From the NCBI GenBank assembly GCA_964598845.1, contig CAZRDM010000025.1, positions 1 through 30,710 of the forward strand: a DNA stretch of 30,710 nucleotides, read 5' to 3'. A program made the translations under genes and the position numbers. Origin of the DNA: FEN-987 sp964598845. GTDB lineage: Archaea; Thermoproteota; Bathyarchaeia; 40CM-2-53-6. A model generated the notes under the pieces. The model saw only the letters and a program-made list of their open reading frames with translations. It was not told the origin of the DNA and made no database searches. Below are positions 6,216 to 13,744 of this stretch, one piece after another (position 1 is the stretch's first letter; every line of letters begins with the position of its first letter).

Positions 6216-6998
6216 ATGAACTTCAAGGCAATGCAAGTCTTCTTCTTCGATCTCGACGGAGTGCTCTCGGTTGGCAAAGAAAGTCCATGCTATGTGGGCG
6301 GCCGCGAAGTAGTCGCCAAGATCAAATCTGTAGGGAAGAAAGTGGCCGTGCTGACCAATGACTCGACCCAGATACGCGAGGAAATCCACCGGAACCTAAC
6401 CAGCCTGGGATTTCAATTCGAGCCGGACGAAATCTTGACATCAAGCTATCTCACAGCTGCATACCTTACCCAGAAGTTTGGGGAGGCGTCTTTCTTCCTA
6501 GTGGGAGAGAATGGCTTGCGACGTGAACTTGAAGCCGCTGGACATCAAGCGACCAGCAAGAATCCGGATGTTGTCGTTGTTGGTTTCGATCGTCAACTCT
6601 CCTACGGCAAATTGGATGAAGCGTTACGGGCCTTAAGGGAGCGCGCACTTCTAGTCGGGAGTTATGGTGGAGCGCTCTACATGAGCGATCGAGGCCCCGC
6701 ACTATCTGCAGGCCCAATCATCAAGGCCCTTGAATACGGCTCTGGAAAAAGGGCTGTGCTAATCGGTAAACCCTCGCCTCGAATGTTCAGGTTGGCACTC
6801 CAACAGATGGGCGAAAAATCGAGTAAGGCTGTGATGGTTGGCGATCAAATCGAAACCGATGTGTTGGGCGCTCGTCGCGCAGGAGTTCACACAGTTTTGG
6901 TACTGACAGGAGTTGAAACCCGAGAAACGGTTGCTCGTTCAAAGATCAAACCTGACATGGTAATGGAGTCCGTGGATAGACTGATCGACTACCTATGA
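6216..6998 (+). CDS. HAD-superfamily (subclass IIA) phosphatase, NagD-like
   Basis: The 260-residue protein has the four HAD motifs in order. Motif I is FFFDLDGVLS with nucleophile Asp12 and acid Asp14. Motif II is VAVLTNDST. Motif III Lys is in VLIGKPSPRMF, and motif IV is MVGDQIETDVLGARRAG. The large cap between motifs II and III is the IIA type found in NagD and in p-nitrophenylphosphatase or phosphoglycolate phosphatase relatives. It should hydrolyse a small phosphorylated metabolite in the cytoplasm, but the substrate is not predictable. The length is normal. ATG 6216 has a GGAG element upstream; the in-frame ATG at 6231 is also possible. No operon partner is evident, as the next gene starts 66 bp downstream. 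Confidence 0.88.
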   Translation: MNFKAMQVFFFDLDGVLSVGKESPCYVGGREVVAKIKSVGKKVAVLTNDSTQIREEIHRNLTSLGFQFEPDEILTSSYLTAAYLTQKFGEASFFLVGENGLRRELEAAGHQATSKNPDVVVVGFDRQLSYGKLDEALRALRERALLVGSYGGALYMSDRGPALSAGPIIKALEYGSGKRAVLIGKPSPRMFRLALQQMGEKSSKAVMVGDQIETDVLGARRAGVHTVLVLTGVETRETVARSKIKPDMVMESVDRLIDYL

Positions 6999-7064
6999 GC
7001 GTGCGGCCGGGCAGACTATCGCTCGCTTCTAGTTGAGCCGCATGGTTAATGGCAGGCTTCGGTT

Positions 7065-7595
7065 ATGACAGTCCGACTTCGCATGACTGAGAATCTGAGA
7101 TTGCAGGAAGAGTACAGAGGGTTAGCCGATGAGTACGCTCGATTGACGAAGGAGTTCTTTGGCGAACGTCTAGTTTCAGTCTGCTTCTTTGGTTCAGTGG
7201 TGAGAGGAGATGCGACGCCTGAGAGCGACATCGACGTCTTGGTAGTTGCGGATAGGTTGCCGCCTGATTTTGGATTCCGGGTGCGTGAAGCCAGTCCTAT
7301 CCATGAAAGGCTGAGAAAGAGCGAGGCCTATCGGACGCTCAGAGCACAGGGAAGAAGTGCCTTCATATCTCCTCTCTTTCTCAGTCCCGGAGAAGTGAAA
7401 GCTCACCCTCCAATCTTACTTGATCTGACGGATGAGGGTGTTATCGTCTACGACCGGGACGGATTCTTGGAAGGCATCCTTGAGGATATCCGGCGAAGGC
7501 TCAAGGAACTGGGTTCAAAGAAAGTGAAAGCCAAGAAAGGCCACTACTGGATCCTCAAACCTGACGCAAAACCAGGGGAGGTAATAGAGATCTGA
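7065..7595 (+). CDS. MNT-domain nucleotidyltransferase, partner of HEPN protein
   Basis: The 176-residue protein contains the minimal nucleotidyltransferase motif FFGSVVRGDATPESDIDVLV, with Gly43-Ser44 and metal-binding Asp55 and Asp57. An acidic helical C-terminus and a lysine-rich tail (KKVKAKKGHYW) follow. In type VII toxin-antitoxin systems the MNT protein adds AMP to the HEPN RNase and inactivates it. The HEPN gene follows after 11 bp, so the pair is probably one operon. The protein is longer than many MNT antitoxins (about 100-140 residues). ATG 7065 is chosen; ATG 7083 is an alternative. A housekeeping nucleotidyltransferase is possible but less likely given the neighbour. Confidence 0.82.
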   Translation: MTVRLRMTENLRLQEEYRGLADEYARLTKEFFGERLVSVCFFGSVVRGDATPESDIDVLVVADRLPPDFGFRVREASPIHERLRKSEAYRTLRAQGRSAFISPLFLSPGEVKAHPPILLDLTDEGVIVYDRDGFLEGILEDIRRRLKELGSKKVKAKKGHYWILKPDAKPGEVIEI

Positions 7596-7606
7596 AGAAC
7601 ACGCAA

Positions 7607-8008
7607 ATGGCGCGGGACTATGCAGAATCAGCAGAGTGGTTTCTGCGCGAAAGCGAGAACGCTCTGAATGCCGGAAGGAGCGCGGTCTGCGTTAGGCGCT
7701 CACAGGAAGCGTTAGAGCTGGCGGCGAAGGCTGCGCTTAGGAGGCTAGGAATAGAATACCCACACGAACATGATGTGAGTGAAGCTATCGAAGCCTCCGC
7801 AGAAAGACTGCCTGACTCCCTTCGCGCAAGAATCGAAGAGATCAAGGCGACGCTCCAAGAACTCGCAAAAGTTCGAGGACCAGCGTTCTATGGGTATGAG
7901 GCGGAGGGAATTCCTGCAAGCCAAGCTTTCACGAGAGAATACGCCTACGAGATCTTAAGAAGGGTGAGATCTCTAGTTGAATTATGCGTGAAATTCGCGA
8001 GGGAATGA
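7607..8008 (+). CDS. HEPN-domain protein, putative RNase toxin
   Basis: The 133-residue helical protein follows the HEPN pattern. It begins with ARDYAESAEWFLRESENAL, has the SQEALELAAKAALRRLG helix, then GIEYPHEHDVSEAI. The C-terminal helix includes RGPAFYGYE, a segment common in archaeal HEPN proteins. An Arg-(x)n-His arrangement occurs at about RRLGIEYPHEH, but the canonical RX4-6H RNase motif at the usual place is not clean, so catalytic activity is uncertain. Position directly after an MNT gene indicates an MNT-HEPN toxin-antitoxin pair. HEPN dimers in these systems cleave RNA unless AMPylated. Confidence 0.82.
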   Translation: MARDYAESAEWFLRESENALNAGRSAVCVRRSQEALELAAKAALRRLGIEYPHEHDVSEAIEASAERLPDSLRARIEEIKATLQELAKVRGPAFYGYEAEGIPASQAFTREYAYEILRRVRSLVELCVKFARE

Positions 8009-8093
8009 CGAAATCTGCAGGGTCCGTTCTGTAATTGCTTATCGGCTGTCCAATGTCTTCTCCCTCATCGGCGGCACGGACGAATGAGAGGCT

Positions 8094-8297
8094 ATGACGG
8101 TGCTGCGGTGTTGCAGGTCAGTTAGAGGCGTAACGATTCGCCTCACCGACGCTCAATCGGAGCAGATAGTGACAGCGAGGCCGTACCTGAAAGACCTGCA
8201 AGATGCCATTGTCCTAGCGGTCGAGGACTCAGAAGAGGTCTACGCTCCTCCTCCCACTATCCAGGCTGACTCCAGCCTCGTAACCAAGACATTCTAG
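8094..8297 (+). CDS. small hypothetical protein
   Basis: A 67-residue frame, possibly starting at the ATG at 8094. The part from about residue 12 onward (VTIRLTDAQSEQIVTARPYL, then acidic helix, then proline-rich tail) has natural amino-acid composition. The first residues are Cys/Arg rich and unconvincing. I do not recognise a family. It lies in the 352-bp space between the HEPN gene and the convergent topoisomerase gene; no other feature was seen in that space. Confidence 0.35.
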   Translation: MTVLRCCRSVRGVTIRLTDAQSEQIVTARPYLKDLQDAIVLAVEDSEEVYAPPPTIQADSSLVTKTF

Positions 8298-8360
8298 GCT
8301 GAGGCGAGATTTGGCCTGATTATTCCGACGGACGTACTTGTCAAACTGTTTTGGCGTGGG

Positions 8361-11084
8361 CTAAGGCATGGGAATCGAGGTCCCGATTCTGGGCTTCGAG
8401 TGGTCAGCGTTGTCGGCCCATGCGAACTTTACGGCGAGGGTTTTCGGGTAGAAGGTGCGCCAATCGTAATCTACTTTCTTGCAGAAGTCGACGACGACCC
8501 TAGGGTCGATGTAGTTCTTGAGCGACGTTCCTAGGTTCCATTCCTTGGTTAGGCGCATTTGGGCTAGGCGTAGTCTGAGTGATTGTTTTCGTTTGGCAAT
8601 CGACTTCCCTTTCCTCCCACTGAGCGAGTTGAGCATGGCAAGTCGTTTCCTGTATGTTTCCTGCCATCTCTTCGGTACGGCCTTCTTATGGTTCAGGAGC
8701 CTCGCGACCGCCTCGTTTGCTTCCATTAGGGCCATCTTCTTCTCAGGGTCTGCGCTTTCCTTTGTGACCTTGGAGTCTTCGAGTTTTTGCCTGAATAGTT
8801 GTGTGGCGGAGAAGGTGCGGAAGACCTTGGGGCTCAAGCCTGGCATAGCTTCCGACAGGAATTCTCTGATGGCCTCCGTGGTTATTCCACTGAAGATCCT
8901 TTCGTCGTGATTCGAGATGAACTCTCTTAGGTTCTTGTAGGCTTCTGGGGAGACTTCAAGTTCGCGGTCGAATAGGATTGAGTCCTTTCCGAGGAAGCGC
9001 AACCTCACCATTTGCCTGCTTTGATGCAGTTTGATGTGTTCGCTGCGGAGGCTTGTTGCACCAACCGTCCCGCTCTCGGTTTCATTCTCATCCCCCACAC
9101 GGATCTTGAAATTATCAATAAGGTAGGCCACTGTGGCCACTTTTCTTCGTTTCACATCCTCGCTTCCCAACCCCTCCGCAACATGTTCGCGAACCTTGTC
9201 GATCTTCGACTCAAGCTCAATCGCCAAATCGAATTTCTCTTGAACCCGCTCCTGCTTCATTGGGGTGGCATCGTGGAACCAAACATACTTGACTTTCCCG
9301 CTGAGCTTGTCCGTCCAACGCGCGATCCACATCTCATCCGGCGCCCAGACGCGCCCCCTCCACTCGCCTGGCGGCGTGGGCGCGTCAGGACTGAGGTTCA
9401 GTTCCAGGTCCTTCGTGGACACAGCCGCTTTCCACTTTCCTCTCTTCGGATGCGAGTTGTGTACCACGAATCCGTTTGCTACGAAATTGGGGGTCCTCCT
9501 ACCAGCAACTGCAACATCATAAGTTTCGGTCGATGGGCGTTTTCTGATCGATAGTACCCTTTCTAAGGCGAAGTATCTAGAATCTGCTATCCGCAGATTC
9601 GTCCAATCCCATTTGCTCTTGAGGGATAGGTTCTGGTGGAAGTAGTCCTTAGTCCTTCTCCCCCACAACCGCTGTCCAATGTCCAAGAGACGTTTGACAG
9701 AGGAGTGCTCGCTGACACCGAATTGAAAGAGTCTTCCCTGGGAATAACCTACTCTGAAGGCTGATGTAATCCTGCTTGACTTGACACCAGCGGCCGTGCA
9801 GAGCTCACGGAGGTCTTCAATGAGGCGTCTGTTAGGCGACTGCGCCACTATTCTCGCGTATTCTATTCCCTTTACGGAATGCCTCAGAAGAGTACCGTCA
9901 GCGTCGAAATATCCTTTGAGAAAAGCTACTTTCAGATCGTCGTCGACACAGAACAGCCACTCTGGGACTCGTTTGGTAAGTGCGCACCCTGTTACACCAA
10001 GCTGTTCGAGAAATCCGGCAAACTGAGTGACGCCTACTGCTATTCTCCAAGAGGTCCCCTTCTTGTGCTTTCTGATGAGAGGTTTAACGCCAAATATCTC
10101 CTCAGCTATCTGGCTGTATCGCCGAATATGTCTGATATTTCCTTCAGCCAGATAGATCGTCTTTTGACTCTTTCTACCCTTTTGGACCCAGCCATCGCCG
10201 ACGAAGTAGCCAAGAAAACGTGCGAGCTTCGGCGTTACGATGGTATTGCCAACCATGCGACTTGGTGTCTTGCTGTATTTGCTTGTCCCAGTCGTGACGT
10301 ATTGCTTTGTCACCACGACATGGTCGTTCCTCTTCAGTTCAGCCAGCTTCACCCATCTGAGTTCAGGCCTGTACTTTTGATTTGAGAATGTTCCGTTCTC
10401 GTTTCTTCGTCGTTTTCTCCAGACTCGAAGAGTTAGAAATGGATGGTTCTCTGTGGCCTCTATTGCGTGTGTCCTAGTCCTAACTTCATAGACTGGACGA
10501 ATGCCCTGACTATCGACAGATTCCACCTTCTTGTAGAACATGTCAGATCCAACATGAACCGCAATCTTGCCCCCTTCCTTCAGTTCCTGCACGTATGCAG
10601 GACCGCCCTCAGTTTTGATTATCGTGTCCTTGGCGACGCATCCCCGTCCCATGAAGATTCCTGGGGGTTCGACCGCGTAGTTGCCTAGCTCCATCCGTTG
10701 TCCGTCTACGGTGGCCCACCCGTACTTTTCCTTGTTCTGTTCGCGGATCAGTTTCCGTTCCGTTGCCAGTCTCTTCCGTTCGTCCTTGGGCATGGTGGCT
10801 TTGCGTGTGCGTTCCTCTTCGATCCACCTGACGATCTGGGACCAGTCGAAGTCTTCTTTGGTTATTCGCTCGTTGATGCCCAGGGCCTTGGCGAAGTCTT
10901 CCATGAAGTTGGCGCAGAACCTCCTGTCCTCCATGTACGGGCTGCCGAACTTCTGAGCGAACCTCACCGCCATCTCTTCTTGGATTGGGGTGAGTTTGAG
11001 TGGCCGACCTCTGAGGGTTAAGGTGAAGCCTTGAGGCTGATAGGAAACTGGTATCATGACGCCGTTGTGGATCAACTCTTTCAT
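8361..11084 (-). CDS. top1: DNA topoisomerase IB (eukaryote-type) containing an intein
   Basis: The 907-residue precursor consists of a 148-residue N-extein, a 395-residue intein (residues 149-543) and a 364-residue C-extein. After splicing the enzyme would be 512 residues. It relaxes supercoils by nicking one strand through a 3'-phosphotyrosine bond. The catalytic set is complete: Arg662 (KIRVGDE), Lys700 (FLGKDSI), Arg756 (KVFRTFSA), His799 (RLLNHKKA) and nucleophile Tyr858 (SLKNYIDPR). These correspond to human Arg488, Lys532, Arg590, His632 and Tyr723. The N-terminal region includes HNGVMIP, the core DNA-binding PPGIFMGRG and the HPKRGK that follows the intein. GAGGAG precedes the ATG by about 7 bases. 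The archaeal distribution of this enzyme points to Thaumarchaeota-like hosts. A diverged remnant of a second copy lies at 12037-12426. Confidence 0.95.
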   Translation of the reverse strand: MKELIHNGVMIPVSYQPQGFTLTLRGRPLKLTPIQEEMAVRFAQKFGSPYMEDRRFCANFMEDFAKALGINERITKEDFDWSQIVRWIEEERTRKATMPKDERKRLATERKLIREQNKEKYGWATVDGQRMELGNYAVEPPGIFMGRGCVAKDTIIKTEGGPAYVQELKEGGKIAVHVGSDMFYKKVESVDSQGIRPVYEVRTRTHAIEATENHPFLTLRVWRKRRRNENGTFSNQKYRPELRWVKLAELKRNDHVVVTKQYVTTGTSKYSKTPSRMVGNTIVTPKLARFLGYFVGDGWVQKGRKSQKTIYLAEGNIRHIRRYSQIAEEIFGVKPLIRKHKKGTSWRIAVGVTQFAGFLEQLGVTGCALTKRVPEWLFCVDDDLKVAFLKGYFDADGTLLRHSVKGIEYARIVAQSPNRRLIEDLRELCTAAGVKSSRITSAFRVGYSQGRLFQFGVSEHSSVKRLLDIGQRLWGRRTKDYFHQNLSLKSKWDWTNLRIADSRYFALERVLSIRKRPSTETYDVAVAGRRTPNFVANGFVVHNSHPKRGKWKAAVSTKDLELNLSPDAPTPPGEWRGRVWAPDEMWIARWTDKLSGKVKYVWFHDATPMKQERVQEKFDLAIELESKIDKVREHVAEGLGSEDVKRRKVATVAYLIDNFKIRVGDENETESGTVGATSLRSEHIKLHQSRQMVRLRFLGKDSILFDRELEVSPEAYKNLREFISNHDERIFSGITTEAIREFLSEAMPGLSPKVFRTFSATQLFRQKLEDSKVTKESADPEKKMALMEANEAVARLLNHKKAVPKRWQETYRKRLAMLNSLSGRKGKSIAKRKQSLRLRLAQMRLTKEWNLGTSLKNYIDPRVVVDFCKKVDYDWRTFYPKTLAVKFAWADNADHSKPRIGTSIPMP
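9456..10640 (-). mobile_element. intein with LAGLIDADG homing endonuclease inside topoisomerase IB
   Basis: The intein starts at Cys149 (CVAKDTIIKTEGG) and ends with HN before Ser544. It contains the Hint splicing blocks: block A at the start, block B TENHPF (about residues 211-216), and the C-terminal VANGFVVHN. Two dodecapeptide motifs, ARFLGYFVGDGW (about 288-299) and FLKGYFDADGTL (about 388-399), define a LAGLIDADG (DOD) homing endonuclease domain. Splicing residues Cys1, penultimate His, terminal Asn and Ser+1 are all intact, so splicing should be functional. The insertion is between GRG and SHPK, the most conserved DNA-contact loop of type IB enzymes, as inteins usually choose. The frame is open throughout and both endonuclease motifs keep acidic residues. 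Confidence 0.93.
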
Positions 11085-11264
11085 TTCGTTCTCCTCTTAG
11101 CGATCTCAATAGCTGAAACGCAGGTATTCTGTTGCTGCTGAGTTTGTCCCCTTGGTGTGGGTTTCTGCTTATGCCCGCCCTTTCGGGGCACAAAAACTTT
11201 CACGTATAGGATGGTTCGATCTACGTGCGTCTTTCATTTCCCTCTCGTTAAAGAGGTCGCCGTT

Positions 11265-11657
11265 TCACGCCACAGTCTTCACGCCAAGCCGTCCACAGTT
11301 CTTGCGGAGAGTTGCATCGTAGGTGAGTAGGGGCTGGCGAGTTTTCTTTGAGACGGACAATGTGAGGTAGTCGTTGTATTCGGTATGGTTTCGCATCTCA
11401 CGGCACGCGAAGAGTATGTCGGTTGCTTCGATCGGTTGGTAAACTGTCTTTATGTTCGTGAGGTACTCGACCATCTTGTTTCTTGTGAAATCGAGTTCCA
11501 CGCGTTCGGCTCTCATGAACGATAGGTACTCGTGGAGGACTATGGATGGGATCAGCCACCTCTCAAGCCCGTCGAGCCTCGAATGGGCTTCCGTGTGAAG
11601 TTGGCTATCCTCGAAGGTGTCGAATATGAGTACGTTCGTGTCTATGACCGCAGACAT
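11265..11657 (-). CDS. vapC: PIN-domain ribonuclease toxin (VapC-like)
   Basis: The 130-residue protein has the PIN residues Asp6 in AVIDTNVLIF, Glu43 in LHEYLSF, Asp96 in YNDYLTLSV and Asp114 in LTYDATLRKN. It should be a metal-dependent endoribonuclease. The start codon lies inside the end of the AbrB-type gene (16-bp overlap, 11642-11657), indicating translational coupling with its antitoxin. It is unlike the two PIN proteins at the left end of the window. The intergenic stretch to the topoisomerase gene holds a short GCCC/GGGC hairpin near 11171-11189. Confidence 0.87.
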   Translation of the reverse strand: MSAVIDTNVLIFDTFEDSQLHTEAHSRLDGLERWLIPSIVLHEYLSFMRAERVELDFTRNKMVEYLTNIKTVYQPIEATDILFACREMRNHTEYNDYLTLSVSKKTRQPLLTYDATLRKNCGRLGVKTVA

Positions 11658-11881
11658 TCATTCATGCCCTTCTCGATCGATCGTTCTATGTCCTCAGGTG
11701 TTAGCCGGCGGCCAAGCGTCCTTGTCCTCCGCGGGCCGCGGTGGGGCAACTTGAGTTTGATGGCCTCCTCATCTTCCGCGTATTCTACGACCAATGTGTC
11801 GCCGGCTTTTACCTCAACGGCCTTCCGTATCTCTGAAGGAATTGTTACCTGGTAGTTTCGAGTGACCTTAGTTGTGGGCAT
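11642..11881 (-). CDS. AbrB/SpoVT-type swapped-hairpin antitoxin
   Basis: The 79-residue protein begins with the swapped-hairpin AbrB domain: TTKVTRNYQVTIPSEIRKAV then GDTLVVEY. The basic and charged C-terminal half (about residues 45-79) would bind the toxin. AbrB-type antitoxins (MazE/VapB class) neutralise PIN toxins and repress their own promoter. The gene overlaps the PIN gene by 16 bp. Upstream on the minus strand a CTTAATAT box lies at 11914-11921, about 36 bp before the ATG, and the 8-bp palindrome TAGGCCTA at 11891-11898 sits near the expected transcription start. Confidence 0.88.
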   Translation of the reverse strand: MPTTKVTRNYQVTIPSEIRKAVEVKAGDTLVVEYAEDEEAIKLKLPHRGPRRTRTLGRRLTPEDIERSIEKGMNECLRS

Positions 11882-11890
11882 TGTGCCATC

Positions 11891-11921
11891 TAGGCCTACT
11901 AGGCATGGTATGCATATTAAG
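11891..11921 (-). promoter_or_regulatory. promoter and palindrome of the AbrB/PIN operon
   Basis: On the minus strand CTTAATAT (11914-11921) is a good TATA-like box, and TAGGCCTA (11891-11898) is a perfect palindrome about 20 bp downstream, where transcription should start. Autoregulation by the AbrB-type protein is inferred. Confidence 0.4.
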
Positions 11922-12036
11922 CGTTATCCCCGAAAACGTCCGGCAGAAACCAGCTCCTATCCACCAACGCCTCGTTGACATCCACGCTGACACTGGAAGA
12001 TGACGATCGCGCGTTTGAGGCATTCTGGCATCGCTT

Positions 12037-12426
12037 TCATTCTCGAAGGAACCAACCTAACAGGAACATCACCGCGCCTGCGCTGATGTGCATCGTGAGA
12101 TTATCATCTATGATCCCTGCCAGTACGATCGGGGTCCAGTCAAAGTCCTGAATGGTGGCCTTCTCTCTTAGGCCCAAGGCCTCTGCGAAGTCCTCCATGA
12201 AGTTGAAGCAGAACTTCCGATCCTGCAGATACGGTGTCCCGAACTTCTGGACAAATTTGACGGCCATCTCCTCCTGAAGCGGATTCAATTTGATTGGCTG
12301 CCCGCGGAACTTGATCGTGAAGCCTTGAGGGCTATACGGATCCGGAATCAGGACACCATTATGGACTCGTGAACACAGTATTTTAGTACTGTCAAAATCA
12401 TCGCACCAGCGAAACATTGCTGGCAT
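12037..12426 (-). pseudogene. N-terminal remnant of a second topoisomerase IB
   Basis: Residues 22-102 of this frame align from HNGVLIP to FDWTPIV with residues 6-86 of the complete topoisomerase IB. About two-thirds of positions are identical by eye, including PQGF, QEEMAVKF and NFMEDFAEALG. The native start codon is gone: sequence before HNGV is unrelated. After TPIV the frame runs into an unrelated hydrophobic tail (MHISAGAVMFLLGWF) and stops. All catalytic residues and the DNA-binding core are missing, so it cannot be a topoisomerase. The divergence shows this is not a recent local duplication of the gene at 8361-11084. It may be the remains of an older resident copy or of a transferred one. 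Confidence 0.8.
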
Positions 12427-12504
12427 TGAATATTCGCCTGTTTTTGGCTGGCGAAGTATCCGCGATTCAAGTGAGATAAGGTAAGTGGACAGTACGTGGT
12501 AAAG

Positions 12505-12537
12505 CTTTAATCAATATCTTATCATATTCTAAGATAT
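12505..12537 (+). promoter_or_regulatory. TATA-like box and perfect inverted-repeat operator of the RHH/RelE operon
   Basis: ATATCTTA at 12514-12521 and TAAGATAT at 12530-12537 form a perfect 8-bp inverted repeat with an 8-bp spacer. The right arm contains the first two bases of the ATG at 12536. A TTTAAT box at about 12506-12511 lies 27 bp before the start codon, consistent with leaderless transcription. Binding of the antitoxin would cover the transcription start. Confidence 0.65.
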
Positions 12538-12904
12538 GGCTCAAATACTAGTCAGAGTCGATGAGGACCTAGCGAAGCAGGTCAGGAGAATAGTCAGAGA
12601 GAAGTATGGAGGGAGAAGAGGCGCGCTAAGTCTGGTCGTCGAGGAAGCGCTGAAGCAAGCTGTCTCTCCACCCGCAGAGATCTCCACATCGACCCTTCTG
12701 GAAATAATTGATTATGTCTCCCGCGCATCAATCGAAGGACAGCCCAAGGACCGAATCTTGACTAATGTTTTCTTGATGCTCGACAGAGAATTCGAGCAGA
12801 GCATCCTGAGAGGAATGGAAGACATGAAGAAGGGTAGGTACCGGCGAGCTCCGAGCGGCGAAGATCCAATTGAGTTTCTTCGGAAGTTGGCCGAGAAGGC
12901 CTAG
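12536..12904 (+). CDS. ribbon-helix-helix antitoxin for a RelE-type toxin
   Basis: The 122-residue protein begins AQILVRVDEDLAKQVRRIVR, an RHH beta strand and helix, followed by RGALSLVVEEALKQAV, the second helix. A longer helical C-terminal region (about residues 45-122), with GRYRRAPSGEDPIEFLRKL near the end, would bind the toxin. It is longer than most RHH antitoxins. The toxin gene starts 3 bp after the stop. The perfect inverted repeat overlapping the start codon is a strong hint of autorepression. Confidence 0.82.
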   Translation: MAQILVRVDEDLAKQVRRIVREKYGGRRGALSLVVEEALKQAVSPPAEISTSTLLEIIDYVSRASIEGQPKDRILTNVFLMLDREFEQSILRGMEDMKKGRYRRAPSGEDPIEFLRKLAEKA

Positions 12905-12907
12905 TGT

Positions 12908-13180
12908 TTGGGCTGGCAGGTAAGATATACCGATGAATTTGTCGAAAGGCTGCGAGAACTCACCTACGGACAACAGCGCCTGGTAGAGGTTTCTGTCAGA
13001 AATCTTCTCTCTGCTCAAGATCCGACACTTTTCGCGCACCATCTGGAGAGGCGGACGTATTCCTGCAACTGGAGCCACAGGGTACGGGCGAATCTACTCG
13101 TAGTATTCAGACTCTCAAAGAAGACCATCACATTTCTCTCAACCGGCACCCACTCACAGGCATACAGGCCGAAGCCGTGA
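12908..13180 (+). CDS. relE: RelE/ParE-family toxin
   Basis: The 90-residue protein has the RelE fold pattern: WQVRYTDEFVERLRELTYGQ at the start (strand, then two helices), a strand region HHLERRTYSCNWSHRVRANL, then LLVVFRLSKKTITFLSTGTH and the family-like ending GTHSQAY. RelE toxins cleave mRNA on the ribosome; ParE relatives poison gyrase. Start is TTG at 12908, directly after the antitoxin stop. The basic RVR and terminal Tyr are compatible with an mRNA interferase, but catalytic residues in this family vary, so the target is not certain. Confidence 0.8.
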   Translation: MGWQVRYTDEFVERLRELTYGQQRLVEVSVRNLLSAQDPTLFAHHLERRTYSCNWSHRVRANLLVVFRLSKKTITFLSTGTHSQAYRPKP

Positions 13181-13354
13181 AAAGGTAACCCTGAGAACCA
13201 GAAAGGAAGTATTCGCGCTCCTGGGTTCGAAATCGGCCTCTAGAAAAGTTGACGAGTGCCCCACTCCCCGCGCCACTGGACACAAATAGGCACACAGTAG
13301 AGAACACGCGGCTGCAAAACACAACTCATTAGCGCGGCTTGCCATTCCTCCGAT

Positions 13355-13680
13355 ATGTCAAGAACGGACAATACAGTGCCAGACCCCGTAACCACCGATC
13401 CTGATAAGTACAAGGTTATCTTTGAAAATGACCGCGTAAGGGTTCTTGATTATGGCGACAAGCCTGGCGATAAAACAAAGTTGCATCATCAAGGATTTTT
13501 GTGTTATATGCGCTTGGTCCCTTCAAACGAAGAATCACACTTGATGACGGGAAGACCGCAGTTCGGCAATTCAAAAGTGGGGAAATCTTGTGGTCCGACG
13601 AACAATCACATATCGGAGAAAACGTCGGACAGACAAACACTCACGTCTTGATCGTTGAGCAAAAAGAATCCACACCCTAA
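13355..13680 (+). pseudogene. cupin-like protein with a frameshift
   Basis: The first frame (ATG 13355) encodes DPDKYKVIFENDRVRVLDYG and then KTKLHHQ, the start of a small single-domain cupin. The family then continues in another frame, ALGPFKRRITLDDGKTAV, followed by GEILWSDEQSHIGENVGQT and HVLIVEQKE, to a stop at 13678-13680. The switch lies near the T5 run at 13496-13500, so a one-base insertion or a sequencing indel is likely. Read across the shift the protein would be about 108 residues, normal for the family. The metal-site His pair (HH) is present before the shift. If the indel is an error the gene is intact. Confidence 0.7.
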
Positions 13681-13744
13681 GTGCACGAAGCGTCGTCGTT
13701 CAGACCATTCCTCATTCTCATCGTTGGGCCGTTTTGTTTGGGGC

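Noticed and set aside
9012..9554. A 180-residue plus-strand frame antisense to the topoisomerase gene
   Set aside because: It lies wholly opposite the C-extein and intein coding sequence, which has full homology; its own translation shows no domain.
11912..12020. A minus-strand stub ending DRSWFLPDVFGDNA before the AbrB gene
   Set aside because: It opens only after a nearby TGA, has no start codon of its own and no recognised family; at most a small unidentified remnant.
13222..13235. A GGGTTCGAAATC stretch that looks like a tRNA T-arm
   Set aside because: The T-stem does not pair properly and no anticodon arm, D-arm or acceptor stem can be formed around it.
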